A DNA stretch of 64,000 nt from Paenisporosarcina sp. HGH0030 (GTDB taxonomy: Bacteria > Bacillota > Bacilli > Bacillales_A > Planococcaceae), in contig NZ_KE150423.1 in NCBI RefSeq assembly GCF_000411295.1, forward strand, positions 124,001 through 188,000, given 5' to 3'. Positions 41,381-49,879 of the stretch are shown here, piece by piece. The notes beneath the pieces were generated by a model. The model did no database searches. It was given only the letters and a program-made list of their open reading frames with translations, and was not told where the DNA came from. The translations under genes and the position numbers were made by a program. Positions within the stretch are counted from its first letter, which is position 1; each line of letters starts with the position of its first letter.

Positions 41381-42010
41381 TTAAAATCCTTTATCCTGTA
41401 GCCATTCTTTTGATATGCCAGTTTTAGATGTAAGTATACGTTCGGTATATTTTGCGAGCATGTCACATTCAATATTCACTTTTTCACCAATGCCTTTTTC
41501 ACCAATCAATGAATCATATTGCGTTGTTGGAATTAAGGAAATGGTGATTGAAGTTCGTTCTACATCAAAAATAGTAAGTGAAGTGCCGTCTATTGCTACA
41601 GAGCCTTTTCGCATCATGTATTTCATGAGGCTGGAATCCAATTCAATCTTCTTTGTAATGGCATTGGATTCTTTTTTTATCGAGCGAATGACACCGATGC
41701 CATCCACGTGCCCACTGACAAAATGACCACCAAACCGTCCAACTGCTGACATGGCACGTTCCAGATTGACGCGACCGTTTGACGATAAGTTAGCTAAAGT
41801 GGTCGAGTTAAAGGTTTCTGGAATAACATCCACAACAAACGTATCATGTGTAAAAGATGAAACCGTCAAACAAACACCATTTACGGCGATACTATCTCCT
41901 CTTTTCACATCTTCTAGTACCACTTTTGCACGAATGGACAATTCGAGCGCATGTGATTTAAGTTTGATGGAAGTGACAATGCCAATTTCTTCAATGATTC
42001 CTGTGAACAA
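41381..42010 (-). CDS. ribE: Riboflavin synthase alpha subunit
   Basis: A 209-residue protein with two lumazine-binding repeats, each starting with an FTG-type motif: MFTGIIEEIG at 1-10 and FGGHFVSGHVDG near 96. The typical catalytic N-terminal repeat is intact. It dismutates two lumazine molecules to riboflavin. Initiation is at TTG 42010 after AGGAGG. The gene is the first intact one after the FMN riboswitch; upstream, the expected ribD position (42129-42557) carries a highly diverged frame. Confidence 0.96.
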   Translation of the reverse strand: MFTGIIEEIGIVTSIKLKSHALELSIRAKVVLEDVKRGDSIAVNGVCLTVSSFTHDTFVVDVIPETFNSTTLANLSSNGRVNLERAMSAVGRFGGHFVSGHVDGIGVIRSIKKESNAITKKIELDSSLMKYMMRKGSVAIDGTSLTIFDVERTSITISLIPTTQYDSLIGEKGIGEKVNIECDMLAKYTERILTSKTGISKEWLQDKGF

Positions 42011-42128
42011 GTAATCAACCTCCTACTGAAAAGAGAATTGATGCGAACATCAAAGCCTTATTTGTTATCCATTATTCAATTAGTGGTACCAATTATATAC
42101 GCCTGTAGAGACATATTTTGTATAGCTT

Positions 42129-42557
42129 TTAGTAATAAGGATTAGAATTTTTTCCACCAAGGGGCAGGTAGGTGGTGGGGAAAGGGATATGATGATGAAT
42201 CCAATTGACGAAATTCAAAAGCGCTTTTAAACGATCACGCGTCAAAAGAAAGTTCTCGCGTAATTTCGGGGATCGAAGCTCGTTTTTAGCAGCAGTTGAT
42301 TTGAATGTGTCAGATGGATAATTTGTATCGGAATGAAAATATACTCGTGTATGTTGCTTCGCTTCTTGTGTGAATTTTCCTGCACATACTTCAAATTGGG
42401 TTGCTTTAAGAAGCTTATCCATAATGATAAGTGCTTTTGGAATTCTAGCCGCATGGAAGTTGGAATCAGTACCTTCTGATCGAGTGCTCTTCAAGCACGG
42501 AATTGATAAGCTGGACTGCATGCGAAGTTTAAACGAATTCAAATGTTGTTTAATGAT
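42129..42557 (-). pseudogene. Probable decayed ribD relic at the head of the rib operon
   Basis: A strong AAAGGAGGAG (42561-42572) stands where ribD normally starts, behind the FMN riboswitch, but no ATG, GTG or TTG is correctly spaced. The open frame continues to 42129. By eye, parts recall the RibD deaminase: an MQ-x2-LS-x4-KST block, LLKATQFEVCA against HLKAG-x-HAEV-x-A, and QEAKQHTRVYF against GEKA-x2-T-x-VYV. The zinc ligands (HAE and the PC-x8-C loop) are absent and the last 60 residues match nothing I know. I call it a relic with moderate doubt; it could be an unrelated short gene. Confidence 0.4.
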
Positions 42558-42628
42558 ACAAGCTCCTCCTTTCGAGTTTCAAAATCGAAAAGAAGCGACG
42601 CGCGAGCATGACAAATAAACCTCTCTAT

Positions 42629-42772
42629 ACTCTTCTCCCATCCAGACTATACTGTCGGTGTTGGATTCGCACCAACTCCACCGCTACTTTTTCAAGCACC
42701 GGGTCACGGACTTACAAATCTACATTTGTTCACCGCCGGTAAGGAATTTCACCTTGCCCCGAAGAATATAAA
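42629..42772 (-). promoter_or_regulatory. FMN riboswitch (RFN element)
   Basis: Read leftwards, the strongly conserved RFN blocks are all present: TTCGGGGCAAGGTGAAATTC, then ACCGGCGGT, AGTCCGTGACCCG, GTGGAGTTGGTGCGAATCCA and GGATGGGAGAAG. FMN binding stops expression of the rib operon. A TTTCGA/TCGAAA hairpin just before the AAAGGAGG site suggests control of translation initiation as well as, or instead of, termination. Confidence 0.95.
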
Positions 42773-42791
42773 GCGACTACTTATCTTTTTT

Positions 42792-42820
42792 ATAGTAGCA
42801 CAATATACTGGTTTTGATAA
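42792..42820 (-). promoter_or_regulatory. Promoter of the riboflavin operon
   Basis: Read leftwards, TTATCA and TACTAT are separated by 17 bp just upstream of the riboswitch. Confidence 0.5.
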
Positions 42821-42930
42821 AATCATCAAGCACTTTACGCAGGTGGATAAAGATGGATTTTGCATTTACAATTCGTCTGAATTTTGTGATAACATAATAA
42901 CCAAGACATCACAAAGGGGGAAGCAACAAC

Positions 42931-44565
42931 ATGTTGAAACATCAAACGGTGGGGGAAGTAGTTCGAGAAATGGCGAAACGATATCCCGCTACAGAAGCGT
43001 ACGTATATCCAGAAAAGCAATTACGCAAAACATATAAAGAATTTGATGAAGAGACAGACCGCTTGGCAAAGGCTTTCATGGGGATGGGCATTGCTAAAGG
43101 AGAACATATCGCCATTTGGTCAGATAACAAGAGAGAGTGGTTATTGAGCCAATACGCTACTGGCAAAATGGGAGCCGTTCTTGTGACAGTCAATACCAAT
43201 TATCAGGAAAAGGAACTCGAATATTTATTGAATCAATCCGATTCCACCACACTTATTTTAGGTGAAGAATTTAAAGGAACTTCTTACATAGAGATTATCA
43301 ATGCAGTTTGTCCAGAATTGAAGTCATCTATTAAAGGGGATATTCACTGTGCGAGGCTGCCTCATTTCAAACGAGTCATCGTCATGAGTGAAAATGAATA
43401 TCCCGGAATTTATTCTTGGAGTGAGTTCGAAGCGCTTGCAGCAAACATCACAGATATGGAACTGGAAGAACGACTGACTTCATTGGACTCGGAAGATGTT
43501 ATCAATATTCAATATACTTCAGGCACTACCGGGTTTCCAAAAGGTGTCATGCTGACACATAAGAACATTGTCAATAATGGGCAAATCATCGGGGATCATA
43601 TGAAGTTAACACCTGATGACCGTTTATGTATTCCAGTGCCATTTTTCCATTGTTTCGGCTGTGTTTTGGGAACGCTTGCAGCTGTCACACATGGAACTAC
43701 GATGGTATTGGTTGAGCAATTTGAAGCAAAGCGTGTACTTCAGGCTGTACAGGACGAAAAGTGTACAGGACTCCACGGAGTTCCGACAATGTTTATTGCC
43801 GAGCTGAATCATCCTGAATATAAGCAATTTGATACTTCGTCCTTGCGAACAGGCATTATGGCGGGTTCACCTTGTCCGATTGAAGTAATGAAAAAAGTAA
43901 TTGATGATATGGGGGCAAGCGAAATAACCATTTGTTATGGACTTACTGAATGTTCGCCTGTCATTTCACAAACGAAAGCGGATGATGCGATTGAAAAACG
44001 TGTAAAAACAGTTGGAAAACCTCATCCTCACGTGGAAGTGAAAATTATAGATCCGGTAACCAATGAAGAATTGCCTGCAGGAGTGCCTGGTGAATTATGT
44101 GCTCGGGGATATCTTGTAATGAAAGGTTATTACAAAAATGAAGAAGCGACACGTGAAGCGATCGACGAAGAAGGTTGGCTTCACACAGGGGATATTGCCA
44201 TTTTAGATGATGAAGGCTATCTAGAAATTACAGGTCGGATCAAAGATATGGTGATTCGTGGTGGAGAAAATATTTATCCTCGCGAAATTGAGGAGTTTGT
44301 ATATCAACATCCAAGTGTACAGGACGTACAAGTGGTCGGAGTGCCAGATCCGAAATACGGAGAAGAATTAATGGCTTGGATTATTGCTAAAGACGGGGAA
44401 ACGATTGATGCCGAAGAAATACGTGCATATTGCAAAGGGAAAATTTCGCATCATAAAATTCCGCGTTATATTGAGTTTACGGAATCGTATCCAATGACCG
44501 CTTCTGGCAAAATTCAAAAGTATCTCTTGCGTGAAATGTCGAAAGAGAAAAGTATTAGCGTGTAA
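42931..44565 (+). CDS. AMP-dependent acyl-CoA synthetase
   Basis: A 544-residue ANL-superfamily ligase. The phosphate loop is YTSGTTGFPKGVMLTHKN (near 190). YGLTECSP, the adenylation DTGWLHTGD equivalent (EEGWLHTGD), and GRIKDMVIRGGENIYPREIE are intact, with Lys in the C-terminal MTASGKIQKYLL. It activates a medium- or long-chain fatty acid (or similar carboxylate) to its acyl-CoA through an acyl-AMP. Chain length cannot be fixed from sequence. It is divergent from the rib operon and starts after AAAGGGGGAAG. Confidence 0.92.
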   Translation: MLKHQTVGEVVREMAKRYPATEAYVYPEKQLRKTYKEFDEETDRLAKAFMGMGIAKGEHIAIWSDNKREWLLSQYATGKMGAVLVTVNTNYQEKELEYLLNQSDSTTLILGEEFKGTSYIEIINAVCPELKSSIKGDIHCARLPHFKRVIVMSENEYPGIYSWSEFEALAANITDMELEERLTSLDSEDVINIQYTSGTTGFPKGVMLTHKNIVNNGQIIGDHMKLTPDDRLCIPVPFFHCFGCVLGTLAAVTHGTTMVLVEQFEAKRVLQAVQDEKCTGLHGVPTMFIAELNHPEYKQFDTSSLRTGIMAGSPCPIEVMKKVIDDMGASEITICYGLTECSPVISQTKADDAIEKRVKTVGKPHPHVEVKIIDPVTNEELPAGVPGELCARGYLVMKGYYKNEEATREAIDEEGWLHTGDIAILDDEGYLEITGRIKDMVIRGGENIYPREIEEFVYQHPSVQDVQVVGVPDPKYGEELMAWIIAKDGETIDAEEIRAYCKGKISHHKIPRYIEFTESYPMTASGKIQKYLLREMSKEKSISV

Positions 44566-44723
44566 GATGCCATATTTCCTGGGAAATACAAAAAACGCTG
44601 TAAAACGTTGGTAATTCTATGTTTAGTGACAATTCTTACTAAAAAAATATTCTCGTTCTTCTGCAAGTTGCATGTTATGATGAGTTTTGAAATACTCATA
44701 ACTATCTCAAAGGAGGAAAAAGT

Positions 44724-46208
44724 ATGTCTGATTATGTATATCAATTAATTGCGATAATTATCTATATGGCTGCAATGCTTTATATCGGTTATTATTCATA
44801 CCGAAAAACAGCTAACTTAACGGATTACATGTTAGGTGGACGTTCTTTAGGTCCCGCGGTTACAGCGTTAAGTGCTGGAGCAGCTGACATGTCAGGTTGG
44901 TTATTGATGGGTTTACCAGGAGCAATCTATGCAACAGGTTTAGTAGAAGCTTGGATAGCTGTTGGTTTAACAGTAGGAGCTTATTTAAACTGGTTGCTAG
45001 TTGCACCACGTTTACGTGTTTATTCACAAGTTTCGAATGATTCCATTACAATTCCAAGTTTCTTGGAAAACCGCTTGAAGGATACTTCACGTTTATTGCG
45101 TGTCGTTTCTGGTATCATCATTTTGATATTCTTTACGTTCTATGTATCATCAGGAATGGTAGCGGGTGGCGTCTTCTTTGACGAGTCATTCGGTTTAGAC
45201 TATCATACAGGTCTTTTGATAGTATCGGCAGTAGTTATAGCCTATACACTGTTTGGTGGATTCCTTGCAGTAAGTTACACAGACGTTGTACAGGGACTAA
45301 TTATGTTCTTGGCGTTGATTTTGGTACCTACTATCGGATTATTTATGGTGGGCGGCTTCGACGGCGCAGCAGAAAGCATTCGTTCTGTTGATCCATCACG
45401 TTTGAGCTTGCTAGAAGGAGCAACAGGATTAGGTGTAATTTCTGCTATTGCTTGGGGTCTTGGCTACTTTGGCCAGCCACATATCATTGTTCGCTTTATG
45501 GCAATCAGTTCTGTAAAAGAAACAAAACAAGCACGTCGTATCGGGATTGGCTGGATGGCATTAAGTTTGGCTGGAGCCATTGCGACAGGTTTAATTGGAA
45601 TCGCTTACTATCAGCAAAATGCTGGTGAAACATTGGGTGACCCTGAGGCAGTCTTTATTGCATTAGGACAAGTTATTTTCCATCCATTTATCGCAGGTAT
45701 TATGCTGGCAGCTGTACTTGCTGCAGTTATGAGCACGATTTCTTCTCAATTAATTGTTACTTCTTCAGCCTTGATTGAAGATTTGTACAAAGCTGTTATT
45801 AACAAAGATGGTTCAGATAAGCATTTTGTGATGCTGGGACGTCTTGCAGTACTATTTGTATCAGTGGTTGCTATGTTTATTGCATGGGAACAAAACACGA
45901 CTATCCTAGATTTAGTTGCATATGCTTGGGCTGGTTTTGGTGCTGCTTTCGGGCCTGTTATTTTGCTATCACTATTCTGGAGAAAGCTTACTACTTGGGG
46001 CGCATTAGCAGGTATGGTCGTTGGAGCAACTACAGTGGTTATTTGGGGGAATAATGAAACCCTTAAAGGCTTAATTTATGAAATTGTTCCAGGATTTATC
46101 CTATGTTTAATCGTAGCTGTTATTGTAAGTTTGATCACGTACCGTAAGAATGAAGAAATTGAACGTGAGTTTGATGAAACACTTGTACTATTGAAACAAG
46201 ATAAATAA
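44724..46208 (+). CDS. putP: Sodium/proline symporter
   Basis: A 494-residue sodium:solute symporter with about thirteen membrane segments. The PutP signature GGRSLGPAVTALSAGAADMSGWLLMGLPGAIYATG is at the N-terminus, and AWGLGYFGQPHIIVRFMAI is conserved in the middle. The LIVTSSALIEDLYK segment near 350 is also diagnostic. It imports proline with Na+ for osmoprotection or catabolism. No proline dehydrogenase genes are near, which favours an osmotic or general uptake role. The gene is single, with an AAAGGAGG site and a strong terminator. Confidence 0.93.
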   Translation: MSDYVYQLIAIIIYMAAMLYIGYYSYRKTANLTDYMLGGRSLGPAVTALSAGAADMSGWLLMGLPGAIYATGLVEAWIAVGLTVGAYLNWLLVAPRLRVYSQVSNDSITIPSFLENRLKDTSRLLRVVSGIIILIFFTFYVSSGMVAGGVFFDESFGLDYHTGLLIVSAVVIAYTLFGGFLAVSYTDVVQGLIMFLALILVPTIGLFMVGGFDGAAESIRSVDPSRLSLLEGATGLGVISAIAWGLGYFGQPHIIVRFMAISSVKETKQARRIGIGWMALSLAGAIATGLIGIAYYQQNAGETLGDPEAVFIALGQVIFHPFIAGIMLAAVLAAVMSTISSQLIVTSSALIEDLYKAVINKDGSDKHFVMLGRLAVLFVSVVAMFIAWEQNTTILDLVAYAWAGFGAAFGPVILLSLFWRKLTTWGALAGMVVGATTVVIWGNNETLKGLIYEIVPGFILCLIVAVIVSLITYRKNEEIEREFDETLVLLKQDK

Positions 46209-46213
46209 ATCTC

Positions 46214-46244
46214 AATCCCACAACATATGTTGTGGGATTTTTTT
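46214..46244 (+). terminator. Terminator after putP
   Basis: AATCCCACAACA pairs with TGTTGTGGGATT and is followed by a T run. Confidence 0.9.
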
Positions 46245-46252
46245 ACGCCCTA

Positions 46253-46281
46253 TTGACCGGTTGGTCAGTGGAGGGTATATT
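46253..46281 (+). promoter_or_regulatory. Promoter with overlapping TetR-type operator
   Basis: TTGACC (46253-46258) and TATATT (46276-46281) are spaced by 17 bp. The palindrome TGACC-GGTT-GGTCA (46254-46267) covers the -35 box and spacer. The operon ends in a TetR gene, so this is probably its autorepression site. Confidence 0.7.
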
Positions 46282-46317
46282 TGTAGTAATATTCTGATTA
46301 CAAGGGAGGTTACATTC

Positions 46318-47217
46318 ATGAATGCAATTGAATTGAATCAATTAACAAAACGTTATGGAAAATCACGTGGGATAGACGATGTTACATTTCAAGTTGCCCA
46401 AGGAGAAATTTTTGGATTCATTGGACCAAATGGAGCAGGAAAGAGTACAACGATTCGTACGTTACTTAACTTTATATATCCAACGAATGGTACTGCAAAA
46501 ATCTTGGGAAAAGATGTTGTGAAAGAAGCGAAGGATATTCGCCAACATATTGGCTATTTGCCTTCGGAAGTCCATTATTATGATGATATGAAAGTAAGTG
46601 AATTGTTTCGTTTTTCTGCAGGCTTCTACCCAGGTAATTCAACAAAACATGCACAGGAATTGGCTCAGCGTCTTCAACTCGATACGACCAGGAAAATCGA
46701 GGATTTGTCATTTGGTAACAAGAAAAAAGTGGGTATTATTCAAGCGCTGATGCATGAACCCCAAGTGTTGATTTTAGATGAACCGACTGCAGGTTTGGAT
46801 CCACTTATGCAATCCATATTCTTTGATTTATTAAAAGAGCTTCAACAAAAAGGCACGACTATTTTCTTTTCATCCCATTATTTAAGTGAAGTCCAGAAAC
46901 TATGCAACCGTGTAGCCATCATTAAAGAGGGACGACTGATTAAAATTGAAAGTATGGAAGACTTGCATGCGAAGCAATTCAAAAAAGTACACCTCCATTT
47001 TCAAAATAAATGGGAGCATAAGGTACATTTGGAGGGTGTCCTGCAGGAACATCTGACAGATAATAGCTACGAATTTATCTATAATGGCCACACTCGAGAT
47101 TTATTGCAGCAGTTGGTTCAGATTCCTTTTGATGATGTAACGATCGAAGAACCTTCACTAGAAGAGATTTTCATGCATTATTACGAAAAAGAAACGGGTG
47201 AGAATAATGGTCTTTAA
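46318..47217 (+). CDS. ABC transporter ATP-binding protein
   Basis: A 299-residue ABC ATPase. Walker A is GPNGAGKSTT, the signature motif is LSFGNKKKVG (a variant of LSGGQ), and Walker B is VLILDEPTAGLDP. A C-terminal extension of about 80 residues is usual in exporters of the ABC-2 type (drug, lantibiotic or bacteriocin immunity). ATG 46318 follows GGGAGG. It is the first gene of an operon with an ABC-2 permease and a TetR repressor. The substrate is unknown. Confidence 0.9.
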   Translation: MNAIELNQLTKRYGKSRGIDDVTFQVAQGEIFGFIGPNGAGKSTTIRTLLNFIYPTNGTAKILGKDVVKEAKDIRQHIGYLPSEVHYYDDMKVSELFRFSAGFYPGNSTKHAQELAQRLQLDTTRKIEDLSFGNKKKVGIIQALMHEPQVLILDEPTAGLDPLMQSIFFDLLKELQQKGTTIFFSSHYLSEVQKLCNRVAIIKEGRLIKIESMEDLHAKQFKKVHLHFQNKWEHKVHLEGVLQEHLTDNSYEFIYNGHTRDLLQQLVQIPFDDVTIEEPSLEEIFMHYYEKETGENNGL

Positions 47218-48004
47218 AAGAGAATGGAAACGGGCACAAAAAGCGTTATGGATTTGGATATTGGCGCTTGGAGGCATGACTTTTTTAATCATGAGCATCT
47301 ACCCTCAATTTGCAGAAAATCAAGATCAACTCCAGGAATTGATGAAACTATATCCTGAGGCAATGCTTAAAGCATTTAATATTGATCAACTAGGCTTCGA
47401 TAGTGCACTTGGTTTCTACGCCATTGAAGGGTATTTATTCGTTACACTTTTTGGCAGTATCTATGCAGCAATGTTAGCTGGGGGTATGTTAGTAAAAGAA
47501 GAAAGTGACCGTACGATTGAATTTTTATTATCAAAGCCGATTTCAAGAGTCCAAGTGGTCGTTCAAAAAGCCGTGGCGGTGGCATTGGTTCTTGTGGTCT
47601 TTAACGTTGTACTTTCTGTAATCAACTATATGGGATTCCGGGTTGCCGGTGACGACCAGATTGATATGGTGACATTTTCGCTGATTTCATTAGCACCATT
47701 ATTATTGCATTTGACATTTGCTGCGCTTGCTTTTGGAATATCCGCATTTTTCCGTAAGCAGCGACTTGTGACGTCCATTTCTCTGGCCCTCGTTTTATTC
47801 AGCTACTTTGTTAGTATTGTCGCTAATATTTCCGATAAACTTTCCAAGCTGAAATGGATAACACCGTTTGAATATGTGAATTCAGGCTACATTATTCAAC
47901 AGGCGTCCATTAAGCCCGTCTATATAATTGTAATGGTTCTGATAATGGTTATATCTGTAACGGCAGCTATTATGAAGTATTTGAAAAAGGACTTGGTTAT
48001 TTAA
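47207..48004 (+). CDS. ABC-2 type transporter permease
   Basis: A 265-residue membrane protein with six hydrophobic segments, the first in KALWIWILALGGMTFLIM. The cytoplasmic loop after the second segment, MLVKEESDRTIEFLLSKPISRVQVVVQKAVAVAL, is typical of ABC-2 permeases. Its start overlaps the ATPase gene by 11 bases, and its stop overlaps the TetR start (TAATG). With the ATPase it forms an exporter, probably of a toxic compound sensed by the TetR protein. Confidence 0.88.
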   Translation: MVFKREWKRAQKALWIWILALGGMTFLIMSIYPQFAENQDQLQELMKLYPEAMLKAFNIDQLGFDSALGFYAIEGYLFVTLFGSIYAAMLAGGMLVKEESDRTIEFLLSKPISRVQVVVQKAVAVALVLVVFNVVLSVINYMGFRVAGDDQIDMVTFSLISLAPLLLHLTFAALAFGISAFFRKQRLVTSISLALVLFSYFVSIVANISDKLSKLKWITPFEYVNSGYIIQQASIKPVYIIVMVLIMVISVTAAIMKYLKKDLVI

Positions 48005-48642
48005 TGGATAATGATAAAAATGAACGAATATTCCAGGTTTCTAAAGAGTTGTTTGCCACACTTGGATATTACCATACCTCTGCGAATTTAATTGCAGAAA
48101 CTGCCGATGTATCGAAAGCACTTATCTTCCACCATTTCAATTCCAAGAAGAACTTGTATTTCACCATTATCAATGATTCCATTGATGTTTTGATGAAGGC
48201 TTTTGAGAAAGAATGGCAACCTCAAGACTCTGATGATTTCTTTGAACAATTGAAGTACTTTGTAAAAATGAAGATGAACGTAGCGGTATTATGCCCAATC
48301 GAAAACAAATTGTTGATGCAGGCATTTATTACTCCCCCAAAAGAACTCATCAATGAATTGGAACAACTATTTAAAGAAAAGTCGAAACCGATGCTCGCTT
48401 TAAATGACGACTATATTTATCAACTGTTAACCCCACATACCATTCGTGAGGGTGTCGAATTGAGTCAGGCGAAACTTTTGATCAGAGCAGTTTTTGAAGG
48501 ATTCTCCCAGCGCATAATAAATGAATATGCCGGAAAGATTGATAATCTAATGAATGAAACGGAGAAAATCCTGTCTGAAATGGATGCAATCATCGACATA
48601 TTGAAATACGGTGTTTACAAGACTACATTGGGGGAACTTTGA
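48004..48642 (+). CDS. TetR-family transcriptional regulator
   Basis: A 212-residue TetR regulator. The N-terminal helix-turn-helix reads IFQVSKELFATLGYYHTSANLIAETADVSKALIFHHFNSKKNLYF, with the usual HHF-x-SK-x-NL end. The C-terminal ligand domain is not conserved, so the inducer is unknown. It is the third gene of an ABC exporter operon whose promoter carries a TGACC-N4-GGTCA palindrome, giving a simple autoregulated efflux circuit. Confidence 0.9.
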   Translation: MDNDKNERIFQVSKELFATLGYYHTSANLIAETADVSKALIFHHFNSKKNLYFTIINDSIDVLMKAFEKEWQPQDSDDFFEQLKYFVKMKMNVAVLCPIENKLLMQAFITPPKELINELEQLFKEKSKPMLALNDDYIYQLLTPHTIREGVELSQAKLLIRAVFEGFSQRIINEYAGKIDNLMNETEKILSEMDAIIDILKYGVYKTTLGEL

Positions 48643-48677
48643 TGTAAGAACACATCTAGAAAGGGGTAGTAGAGAAA

Positions 48678-49352
48678 ATGATTGAACTGGACCATGTCGT
48701 ATTTTTTAGCAAGCAAAGCCCAGAAGAGCATGTTCGAAATAACAAAGGAACTTCTATCGGTGGACGGCACAAAAGTTGGGGAACAGTAAATGCCTTAACC
48801 TATACAAAAAATAGTTACATAGAATATTTGTCAGTGGAACAGATGGACATTGCCAAACAGGCGAATCACCCTCTTACCAAACTACTTCTGCACGATTTAG
48901 AGAATGGCGAAGGATGGGGAACGATTTGTTTCCGTACTGAAAATATAGAAGCACTCAATAGAAGGTTGAAAAAAGAAGGATGGACGACATCTGGCGTATT
49001 GAATGCTGAACGTGAGACATCTACAGGGTTTATACGGAAATGGAGAATGCTTTTTATTGAACAGACCGTTTCGGATGAATTGCCCCTTCCATTTTTTATC
49101 GAATGGAATGAATCTTTTGAAGAGCGTATGCAAAATTTGAGGGAAGATGGGACGCTGAAAGATTACAACGAACAGTTGCAAATTTCACGATGTGAATTCT
49201 TGGTAAAACATCCCCGAAACCAAGTGGAAAAGTGGGGAAGTCTTCTGGGGATTGAACCGTCAGATGACACAATAATTTTAGTAAACACCGATTTAGTTTT
49301 CCTGAAAGGCACTCAGGAGAAAGAGCGTCTCTCGCATTTAGAAATTAATTAA
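48678..49352 (+). CDS. VOC-like (Glyoxalase_3) domain protein
   Basis: A 224-residue protein beginning IELDHVVFFSKQSPEEHVRNNKGTSIGGRHKSWGTVNALTYTKNSYIEYLSVEQ. This matches the long Glyoxalase_3 type found in Bacillales, where the N-terminal half is followed by a second degenerate half. The metal site is not obvious. It follows the TetR gene by 35 bp with AAAGGGG and may be part of that operon. The function is unknown. Confidence 0.82.
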   Translation: MIELDHVVFFSKQSPEEHVRNNKGTSIGGRHKSWGTVNALTYTKNSYIEYLSVEQMDIAKQANHPLTKLLLHDLENGEGWGTICFRTENIEALNRRLKKEGWTTSGVLNAERETSTGFIRKWRMLFIEQTVSDELPLPFFIEWNESFEERMQNLREDGTLKDYNEQLQISRCEFLVKHPRNQVEKWGSLLGIEPSDDTIILVNTDLVFLKGTQEKERLSHLEIN

Positions 49353-49367
49353 TATTTCTTCCTTCCG

Positions 49368-49397
49368 AAACACATGCTTTCAGTGCATGTGTTTTTT
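49368..49397 (+). terminator. Terminator after the ABC/TetR operon
   Basis: AAACACATGC pairs with GCATGTGTTT and is followed by T residues. Confidence 0.85.
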
Positions 49398-49519
49398 TCT
49401 GCAATCTCAATCTCTCATACTCTTCGAAATCCGAATGAAATAGATTGACATTCTATTCTAATATTGTTTTAATTTTAATTGTATTCTGAAAATTAAAACA
49501 AAGAAAAGGGGTGTTTCAA

Positions 49520-49879
49520 TTGGTAGTAGCAACAAAGCGAAATTCAACAAAAATTAAACGCAAATCATTACCCGATTTTGAAAAAATTGAAGAGTCTCCC
49601 GGTTTTCGTAATCTCTTAAAAAAGAAAAAAGCATTTCTGATTCCTAGTACACTATTATTTTTAGGCCTTTATATTTTATTTCCTATTATTATTTCGTATT
49701 CTGATGTTTTAAATGCCTCATTTATTGGTGATATTTCATGGAGTTGGATATATGCTCTTGGATTATTCATCATGACGTGGACTCTTGTAACCGTTTACAT
49801 GAAAAAGTCGGCTGAATTTGACCGAATGGCTAATGAAACACTAAAAGAATTTAATTACGAGGAGGAGGATAACCAATGA
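49520..49879 (+). CDS. DUF485 membrane protein
   Basis: A 119-residue protein with two membrane helices (about 40-60 and 80-100) joined by a short loop. The N-terminus FEKIEESPGFRNLLKKKKAFLIPSTLLFLGLY is the DUF485 signature. DUF485 proteins accompany ActP-type symporters, and here the symporter overlaps its stop by four bases (ATGA). I place the start at TTG 49520, about eight bases after GGGG; GTG 49511 lies within that site. Confidence 0.88.
   Translation: MVVATKRNSTKIKRKSLPDFEKIEESPGFRNLLKKKKAFLIPSTLLFLGLYILFPIIISYSDVLNASFIGDISWSWIYALGLFIMTWTLVTVYMKKSAEFDRMANETLKEFNYEEEDNQ

Noticed and set aside
42370-42618. Rightward 82-codon frame across the rib leader
   Set aside because: It is antisense to the riboswitch-ribD region, lacks a ribosome binding site and resembles no protein.
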